DNA of 64,000 bases. Source: Chrysomallon squamiferum (taxonomy: Eukaryota; Mollusca; Gastropoda; Neomphalida; Peltospiridae). Within the stretch, counting starts at the first letter, position 1. Each line of letters starts with the position of its first letter. Below the pieces are notes generated by a model. It did not search any database, was not told the DNA's origin, and saw only the letters and a program-made list of their open reading frames with translations. Position numbers and translations under genes: made by a program. The stretch spans positions 6,115,157 to 6,179,156 of the forward strand of contig CM022679.1 in the NCBI GenBank assembly GCA_012295275.1, written 5' to 3'. Below, one piece after another: positions 60,193-64,000 of this stretch.

Positions 60193-62323
60193 GTATTTGA
60201 TTAACGGTGTATGATGATTATGATTATTATTATTATTATTTGAATTTTTTATAAACAACAACAAAAAGAGTAAACCCCACCAAAAAAACTAACAATAAAG
60301 CACCAATTTCATTCCAGTTCTTTATATAGTCAACTAAAACTGAGGTAAAAAAACAATTTTTTAATTAAATTATCATACTTTATTTTTTTTTATTTTTTTT
60401 TTATTGATGTTTTACAATCCATTTCAGATCTATTTTTACTTCTATTCATTATTAACAGTTCATGTGCTTTTCCAGCACATATCAGAGAAAATATATAATT
60501 CTATAGATTGCACAACATGCTTTGTCTCAACTGATAGACTTGTTTACAGAACAAAATGACTTAACATTATTAACCTTTTGTTGTTATTTTATTTATTTTC
60601 AGAATGGCTACACTCTGTTCTTGCAGTTGACACCAATTCTTCTTCTTGTTCTCCTGTCATTACTTAGCAGTATGTTTGTTAGTGATCCTATCTTTAGTCT
60701 GCAGAGATCAAGGTAAATTTAAATTTGTAATCATAGTTAAAAAAAATGGTCGAAAAAAAAGGCCAATTTTGTGCACATCCATACTGATACATACGTTAAA
60801 TTTCTGATCTTTACATCTGAGTGAATGCCTTAATTTCTAAAATAACATTCATTTTTACTGTTTGGAAAATAATTTTATATGGAAAATAATTTGGAAATTT
60901 TTGAAAAATGTTTTCATTTAGCAATATCCATGAATAGATTTGCTTAAACACTTTACAGTATGTAAAAATTCATTCTTTGAAACTTGTTACAGCAAGAGTA
61001 ACCCACTAAGTGACAGAAGAGAAAATTTGCTCTTTGATTTTATACTAAACAGACTTTAACTCTTCTGTTAGCCAATTTTCCTACCCAGTTACAGCTGTGT
61101 TGTTGATTTAAGGTGGTGTGTGCATTGCAGCAAATGAGAAAAATAAACATTAAAACAAATCACTAAGAAGCAGCACTTTCTTGATACATGATAATAAGAT
61201 GTGTTAAGATATCATTAGCCAAATATTGATAGATTTAAAAATATATATTTTTACAATATGATTTGTAATGGTGATTATGTGGACTGACTATTAAATGTCA
61301 GTTTATTATCAGTATAATTCTAATATAATAACGTCTTCTTTTTCAGCAAATATTCAGTGGAACGTAAAACATATAATCTTAAAATCCCTTATTATGTGAA
61401 AGATGATTTTAGACCAGAATACAAAGGAGAACTGCGGCGTATAGATCGCATGGTAGAAGAAGAATATACATCAAATCTTAGGGCAAATTGTTGGAGAGAA
61501 AGAAGTTATAGTAAGTAAAGTTATACTCTGGGAGTAAACAAACTTTTTAAATAATCTTGACACCTTGGAATATTTGTTAATTGTTTCAGAAGTTCACAGT
61601 CTTAAACAACTTCATGTGTACATGCTTTGGAATAACTCTTAATATCACAGTCTTAAAATATTTGTTTGAAATCAAATGTTTAATATGGAATAATTGTTAA
61701 TCATATATCTAAGTGTTACCACCTTAAAATACATAAGGGTTTAAAAATTTAGTTCATTACCGTGGAATAACTGTTGATTATAACAACATAGATTTAAAAA
61801 GTATATATTTAATGAAGTATTGCGTGTCTTTATAGTTAGAGAAGTATGATAATGTTCAAAATTAATATTTAGATAAATGAGACTTCAAAAATGCTGCATT
61901 TTTTAGAAATAGAAAAAAATTGCGTTTTGGCAGATCACAACAACCATCAGTTTTTAATAATTGTTGATCTGTAAATATGTTTGTTGTTTTTTCTAAATGT
62001 GTAAATACTGTGAGAAAGAGAATTCAAACTTTATTTCCATTATAGATCAAATTACATTGTTTTATAATTATTTCATTCCATTATCATTATAGTGAATAGA
62101 TTTCCAATTTCGTGAATAGATTTATGTTGCTATTGAAGTATTTACTTACAAATTTGCAATAATAATAAAAGTCTTCATCTAAGTTAAAGATAAATATTTT
62201 TGTTTATTTACAGAAGAAAATATGCTGTGGAAAGCTAGAAATTACGGAGATGCCAAGTTGTATCAACGAGCGCAAGATTTAGGTACACCTTCCTGTGATC
62301 AGTTACACCGAATGTATTCATGA
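56276..62323 (+). CDS. DNAJB12: DNAJB12/DNAJB14-type ER membrane J-protein (nine exons, 364 residues)
   Basis: Exons 56276-56408, 57951-58128, 58540-58685, 59077-59202, 59621-59677, 60076-60146, 60603-60712, 61347-61510 and 62214-62323 total 1095 bases and join in frame to a TGA. Residues 1-45 ([20 protein letters not shown]...) form the family N-terminal helical region. A J domain spans about 110-175 with [20 protein letters not shown] and the Hsp70-stimulating HPD at 138-140. A short Gly/Phe stretch (MFFGGGFP) lies near 205-212. One membrane segment spans about 241-262 ([19 protein letters not shown]). The C-terminal DUF1977-type domain ends [13 protein letters not shown]. The family anchors in the ER membrane with the J domain in the cytosol, recruiting Hsc70 for ER-associated degradation. 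Vertebrates have two paralogues (human 12 and 14); this is probably the single invertebrate form. Confidence 0.96.
56409..57950 (+). other. Intron 1 of the DNAJB12/14-like gene
   Basis: A 1.5 kb intron, gtaata to ctcag, largely occupied by the nested palindrome. No other gene is supported. Confidence 0.85.
56867..57285. repeat. Nested palindrome (fold-back repeat) in intron 1 of the DNAJB12/14-like gene
   Basis: Unit U (aactagaaactaag...aggatgg...agaatgat) occurs at 56867-56925 and 57070-57118 and inverted at 56943-56985 and 57142-57204. Unit V (atttatggttattatcaaaa to gtgtaaacatat) occurs at 56986-57050 and inverted at 57228-57284. The order is U, U', V, U, (TA)n, U', V', so V-U and U'-V' form a hairpin with arms near 135 bases around a TA centre. 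It is probably a fold-back or miniature element, perhaps one nested in another. Confidence 0.85.
57951..58128 (+). CDS. DNAJB12: DNAJB12/14-like exon 2
   Basis: Acceptor ttgccctcag, donor gtcagt (weak at +3), 178 bases, ends in phase 2. Encodes the low-complexity linker [20 protein letters not shown] to [17 protein letters not shown]; the final YTxEQVxxVxR matches the stretch before the J domain in the family. Confidence 0.9.
58540..58685 (+). CDS. DNAJB12: DNAJB12/14-like exon 3 (J domain, HPD)
   Basis: Acceptor ttttaaag, donor gtaaac, 146 bases. Encodes [20 protein letters not shown] and onward through [15 protein letters not shown]: helices I-III of the J domain with an intact HPD. The acceptor has AAAG rather than a classic CAG, but phase and conservation leave little doubt. 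Confidence 0.94.
59077..59202 (+). CDS. DNAJB12: DNAJB12/14-like exon 4
   Basis: Acceptor tttttcag, donor gtatgg, 126 bases. Encodes [20 protein letters not shown], the end of the J domain, then a polar linker ending SHGFE. Confidence 0.94.
59621..59677 (+). CDS. DNAJB12: DNAJB12/14-like exon 5
   Basis: Acceptor tgtttttag, strong donor gtaagt, only 57 bases. Encodes [19 protein letters not shown], the short Gly/Phe region typical of DNAJB12/14. Confidence 0.93.
60076..60146 (+). CDS. DNAJB12: DNAJB12/14-like exon 6
   Basis: Acceptor gatctttcag, 71 bases, ending CCA GAG at a weak donor gtcggg. Encodes [24 protein letters not shown], a His-rich linker before the membrane segment. Because 71 is not a multiple of three, skipping this exon would shift the frame before the membrane segment. 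Confidence 0.88.
60147..60188 (+). promoter_or_regulatory. Weak 5' splice site followed by a 31-T run
   Basis: The donor gtcggg pairs poorly with U1 beyond position +2, and an uninterrupted T run starts at intron position +12 (60158-60188). U-rich tracts just downstream of weak donors are known binding sites for TIA-1/TIAR, which help recruit U1. Whether exon 6 inclusion is regulated here is inference. Confidence 0.5.
60603..60712 (+). CDS. DNAJB12: DNAJB12/14-like exon 7 (membrane segment)
   Basis: Acceptor ttattttcag, donor gtaaat, 110 bases. Encodes [20 protein letters not shown] then [16 protein letters not shown]. It carries the single hydrophobic membrane segment of the protein. Confidence 0.94.
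60713..61346 (+). other. Intron 7 of the DNAJB12/14-like gene
   Basis: A 634-base AT-rich intron without repeats or reading frames of note. Introns 2-6 (58129-58539, 58686-59076, 59203-59620, 59678-60075, 60147-60602) and intron 8 (61511-62213) are similar. Only intron 6 has an unusual feature, the T run after its donor. Confidence 0.85.
61347..61510 (+). CDS. DNAJB12: DNAJB12/14-like exon 8
   Basis: Acceptor ctttttcag, donor gtaagt, 164 bases. Encodes the first part of the DUF1977-type domain, with [20 protein letters not shown] and [19 protein letters not shown]; the NLRxNCWxE signature is diagnostic of the DNAJB12/14/18 group. Confidence 0.95.
62214..62323 (+). CDS. DNAJB12: DNAJB12/14-like exon 9 (C-terminus)
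   Basis: Acceptor tttatttacag, 110 bases including TGA. Encodes [36 protein letters not shown], matching the conserved ARxxGDxxxYxRAQxLGTPSC ending of the family. Confidence 0.95.
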
Positions 62324-64000
62324 TAGAATTTATCAATCAGCTCTGCACCAGGATTTACAGCGTTAACTCACCAAACATTTTTAAAATGGGGAAGTAGTGT
62401 AACAGATATTCTGTTCAAATTACACAATTGGGACAGTAAAAACTATTTTTTATTTACTTAAACAAAACAAAACAAAATAAAAAAAACACATTTAGGTGAT
62501 AGAAAAATAAAATTTGATTTCTTTAAGTAAATGCTACAATGAAATGTTTGTTTTATAGCAAATTTTCTATGATTTAAAAATGAAAATGAGCTTGTCTTAT
62601 TATTACAAGGAAAGTGTCAGGAAATTGAAAATAATTTAACATGCAGGCATGCATGCACACAACCACACACACATACATACACTTAGCTGCTCATACAGTT
62701 ATTTTTTGTCACTTTATATAATGTTTACAATATAACCATCAGTTTCTTAGGACTGGAAGTATTCATATTTAAATATTATATTGTGGAATTGTAAATGTTT
62801 TTGCAATGCCCTGGTGCATAGCTGCCTATGTTTTTCAGGTGTTGTTCAAACATTGTGATATTCACGTGTAAATATGTGTTTCAGATTGTTCTTAATAATG
62901 TGTACTATGTTTAATTAATCACTTTTTTACACATTTTATTTTCAATACAGACAACATACCAATCCACCTTATACATAATATAATTAATGTTAATTAATTA
63001 TTAAAATAACTTGATGAACAAAACCATTGGCATTTGATTAATTATTATATTGGATGAGAATTTTGTGTTCTGGCTGTTTCTGAATCTAGTTTTCTTTGGT
63101 TAGGACTACTTGGGGGAAATACATTATTTTAAAATGATAATAATTCACTGTAGTTTTTTTAGTTTTTTTAAATAAAATAATCTTTGACACACAGTTATTA
63201 CCTACTTTTTTGTTCAAATATTATACATTTAAAATCTGTGTAGCTTTCTTTTTAACATTAATATTTTAGGTTATAGATAAAATTTAAGCTGTTGCATATG
63301 TCGATTTTGCTGTAAAGAATTTTTGTTTAGTTTTAATTGTTTATTTTTATATTGCACACATAACCCCCCAGAATTAGGGACTTAGAATACAAGTGAAAGA
63401 AAACCGAGTTAAACACAGTTCTAATTTAAAACAAATAATTAATAAAAATAAATTATATATATTTAAGCACATAGAACATACTAGCTTAACATGAAATCAT
63501 AGTTAGAAAGAAATTTTACATATTTTGTAAAATATTTGAATAGACTGTTATTTTTTATTTGCATAATTATTTAATGAAAGGCCTTTCTAAAAAAAAAAAA
63601 TGGTTATGGGTATATTTTTAAGTACACTGGTAGACATTTATTTTTTGGAAAAAAATAATATATAAATGATTAAATTTATTTCAATCACAAACATTAACCT
63701 TTGAAATTGTAGTGTGTGATTTTTATTTATTATTTTATTTTATTTTTTTAACAAAATAAACTTTGTTCCTACAACCATTTTATTTCTGGAGCATGCCCTT
63801 TTTGTTGCTTGTATATATTTGTACATATGATAGAAAACTTACAAGACATGCATCATTTGTATAAATCATGATAGAAAAATATTGTATTTGTCCTGATGTA
63901 GATGTATTTAAAAAAAAGATGTATGTAAAAATGTGATTGTTGGTGTGCTTGTGGAAACGTGTTGACACGATAAATATTTTATCTAAATAAGATTTTATAT
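62324..64000 (+). other. 3' UTR and downstream flank of the DNAJB12/14-like gene
   Basis: AT-rich and CpG-poor like the gene body, which suggests a long 3' UTR or continued transcription. AATAAA signals occur near 62506 and 63755, and several others in AT-rich sequence; none can be preferred. A CA/GCAT run lies at 62645-62685. No further gene is seen. Confidence 0.6.

Overview
This is AT-rich, intron-bearing animal nuclear DNA. The introns are long (16.9 kb and 10.2 kb in one gene), microsatellites are dense, and there are hAT-like and pogo-like miniature transposons. Gene content and the pattern of CpG loss over transcribed regions fit an invertebrate with gene-body methylation, most likely a lophotrochozoan such as a mollusc. 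That placement is inference, since nothing in the window is diagnostic for a species. There is no prokaryotic, viral or CRISPR content.

Three protein-coding genes can be supported. (1) On the minus strand, from the left edge to about 31.2 kb, lies the 5' part of a USP53/USP54-family ubiquitin-hydrolase gene: a predicted non-coding exon 1 near 31.1 kb, the first coding exon with the Cys box at 20618-20767, and two further catalytic-domain exons at 3637-3729 and 1584-1718. The rest of the gene runs off the left edge. (2) On the plus strand, 42981-45323 is a complete, uninterrupted 780-residue UTP14 gene (small-subunit processome). Its 3' end has been partly duplicated downstream as a broken copy. 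(3) On the plus strand, 56276-62323 is a complete nine-exon DNAJB12/DNAJB14-type gene for a tail-membrane J-protein of the endoplasmic reticulum; all splice phases join and give 364 residues. These genes belong to unrelated housekeeping processes (ubiquitin signalling, ribosome biogenesis, ER quality control), and nothing suggests they act as one system.

Layout: 1-31 kb holds the USP53/54-like gene, almost all intron and strongly CpG-poor. 31.2-42.4 kb is intergenic, CpG-richer and full of microsatellites, with a hAT-like miniature element. 42.5-45.4 kb is UTP14. 45.4-55.9 kb is repeat-rich intergenic DNA with the UTP14 tail duplication, a pogo-like miniature element, two promoter-like islands without an obvious gene, and two short ORFs that look like transposon remnants. 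55.9-64 kb holds the J-protein gene and its 3' flank.

The most unusual structure is a long inverted duplication (53937-54284 against 55917-56263). The right arm is the immediate 5' flank and leader of the J-protein gene; the left arm is a diverged mirror copy about 1.6 kb upstream. Either a transposon with long terminal inverted repeats supplied the promoter of a conserved gene, or the promoter itself was duplicated in inverted orientation. Also notable are a shared ATGGCG (YY1-like) motif near the starts of all three genes, a weak splice donor followed by a 31-T run in the J-protein gene, and a nested palindrome inside its first intron.
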